Positions 13,334 to 14,245 of a DNA stretch of 14,245 bases are shown here, one piece after another. The stretch is taken from positions 1-14,245 of the forward strand of contig VBOF01000056.1 of NCBI GenBank assembly GCA_005877855.1, in the 5' to 3' direction. Below the pieces are notes generated by a model that was not told the DNA's origin, did no database searches, and saw nothing but the letters and a program-made list of their open reading frames with translations. The stretch is from Nitrospirota bacterium (GTDB taxonomy: Bacteria; Nitrospirota; Nitrospiria; Nitrospirales; NS-4). Position 1 is the first letter of the stretch; each line of letters begins with the position of its first letter. A program made the translations under genes and the position numbers.

Positions 13334-14245
13334 TTAGGACTTCGGACAGGCAGCGGGGGTGGGAGTCGTATCGGAGGGCGGGTCGCCGTAGATGTGCTCG
13401 GCGAGGCTCTTGGCAAGGGCAGAAGAGACTTCCTGCTGGAGGGACTTGAGGGCGCGGTTAGAGGCTTCCGGGTAGGTCAAGTGGCCTTCGCGGCCGGAGC
13501 GGGCTACGCTGCCGACGACGTGTTGGTCTCCCTGGCTCAGCACGACGAAATCCGCGCACCAGCGGACATAGCGAAATTTCGGGTCCGGCACCTCCATGGG
13601 CCAGAGGCGCGCCTCACCCCTGATCAGCAGGTCCGCGTTGCCGATACCCGCTGAGGCAGGCTGAGAACGTCGAGCCGTCACCGGCAGCCCTTCGCGTACT
13701 AAACCCTCCATGATGGCCTGGCGCACGGCGTCGGCCTGGTCTCCGCGGACCTCGACCGTTAAGACCAAGCTTTCTTTCAGGAACTTTTCCAGCTCGGTCG
13801 TCAGGGCTGGCACGGAATACTCGGAGGGGATTCCCCTTCCCCCACTCACGACCCTGAGGTCGCTGTTGTACGTGTCCCGGGCGATGAGAGTCCGGATCGC
13901 GCGACGCAGCCAGCGGATCTTCATGAGCTTGTCCGTCGTCGCACGGGCCTCATTCACGTCATGACCGATCGCCTCGTCCAGCTCCCCGATCCGGCTCGTC
14001 AGCAACAGTCGTGCGACGCCGCGATCCATGACGGCTAGCGCGGAATAGAGACCAGTTTTCTTGTCCTGCCAGGTTTCGGCGATCTTCACGTTCTCGAGCA
14101 GCTTGTCGGTGGACACCTTCGTCATCGTATCCACGACCAGTTTCCGCTCGGTCTGAACGTCCCCTTTCTTCTCCAGGCTCAGGTAGGACTCCCAATCCAG
14201 GGACTGACCGGTCACTTCCGCCTTGAAGATCCGGGAGATCGCGGC
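13334..14245 (-). CDS. LPP20-like (putative lipoprotein) protein, 5' end outside window
   Basis: The frame is open to the right edge, so the N-terminus is missing. A GTG at 14215 exists, but the codons upstream of it (AAISRIFKAE) fit the family and argue for a longer protein. The 303 residues seen include the conserved block KIAETWQDKKTGLYSALAVM followed by DRG, typical of LPP20 and related lipoprotein-like proteins, then a helical segment, a domain beginning LTVEVRGDQADAVRQA, and a beta-rich part with ADLLIRGEARLW and ADFVVLSQGDQHVVG. The C-terminus is a Pro/Thr-rich tail. Known: this family is found on the outer membrane or linked to flagella in some bacteria, but the molecular function is unclear. 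It is 41 nt upstream of the slp-like gene on the same strand, so the two envelope proteins may be co-regulated. Confidence 0.75.
   Translation of the reverse strand, partial: AAISRIFKAEVTGQSLDWESYLSLEKKGDVQTERKLVVDTMTKVSTDKLLENVKIAETWQDKKTGLYSALAVMDRGVARLLLTSRIGELDEAIGHDVNEARATTDKLMKIRWLRRAIRTLIARDTYNSDLRVVSGGRGIPSEYSVPALTTELEKFLKESLVLTVEVRGDQADAVRQAIMEGLVREGLPVTARRSQPASAGIGNADLLIRGEARLWPMEVPDPKFRYVRWCADFVVLSQGDQHVVGSVARSGREGHLTYPEASNRALKSLQQEVSSALAKSLAEHIYGDPPSDTTPTPAACPKS

Noticed and set aside
1..14245. CRISPR array, insertion sequence or prophage
   Set aside because: I saw no regularly spaced repeats, no transposase or integrase motifs, no terminal inverted repeats and no second copy of the tRNA 3' end.

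Overview
The window is GC-rich (roughly 60%), densely coded bacterial DNA with a mixture of Shine-Dalgarno-led and apparently leaderless starts. The gene set is a HyfB-type proton-pumping subunit, a PilH/CheA-like phosphorelay, a Ski2-like helicase, an AI-2E/PerM exporter and Slp and LPP20 lipoproteins. It points to a Gram-negative chromosome. A Nitrospira-like (Nitrospirota) origin fits the combination, but that is an inference from general gene content and could not be tested by a search.

Layout, left to right. (1) Positions 1-1878, minus strand: a HyfB/HycC-type antiporter-like membrane subunit. It runs off the left edge and lacks the usual first membrane helix and any ATG start. (2) Positions 1879-2149: non-coding, with two small hairpins, followed by a complete tRNA-Phe (anticodon GAA, CCA encoded) at 2150-2225 on the plus strand. 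(3) Positions 2323-6963, minus strand: a four-gene phosphorelay operon. Transcription order is a PilH-like receiver protein, a hybrid CheA-type kinase (two Hpt domains, ATPase, receiver, no CheW domain), a receiver protein with a coiled-coil tail, and a degenerate Hpt-like protein without its phospho-histidine. A good promoter lies at 7049-7077. (4) Positions 7141-8620, plus strand: three small genes diverging from the operon. Two have no recognised function; the third is a zinc-ribbon/DUF2628 membrane protein. (5) Positions 8711-12653, plus strand: a Ski2/HelY-like helicase split into two separate proteins encoded in reversed order. The RecA2/DSHCT half comes first and the Walker A/RecA1 half second, with a 4-nt stop/start overlap between them. 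The second half overlaps an AI-2E family transporter by another 4 nt. (6) Positions 12195-14245, minus strand: an Slp-family lipoprotein and, upstream of it, an LPP20-like protein cut by the right edge. The tail of the Slp gene collides with the tail of the transporter gene, and both reading frames run through each other around a small perfect hairpin.

The most notable content is the permuted, split helicase. Neither half has the full set of helicase motifs, but together they do, so they are predicted to work as a two-subunit enzyme made by coupled translation. The second point of interest is the atypical phosphorelay. It has phosphotransfer, kinase and receiver modules but no visible chemoreceptor, CheW, CheR or CheB here, and the kinase lacks the domain that normally docks it to chemoreceptor arrays.
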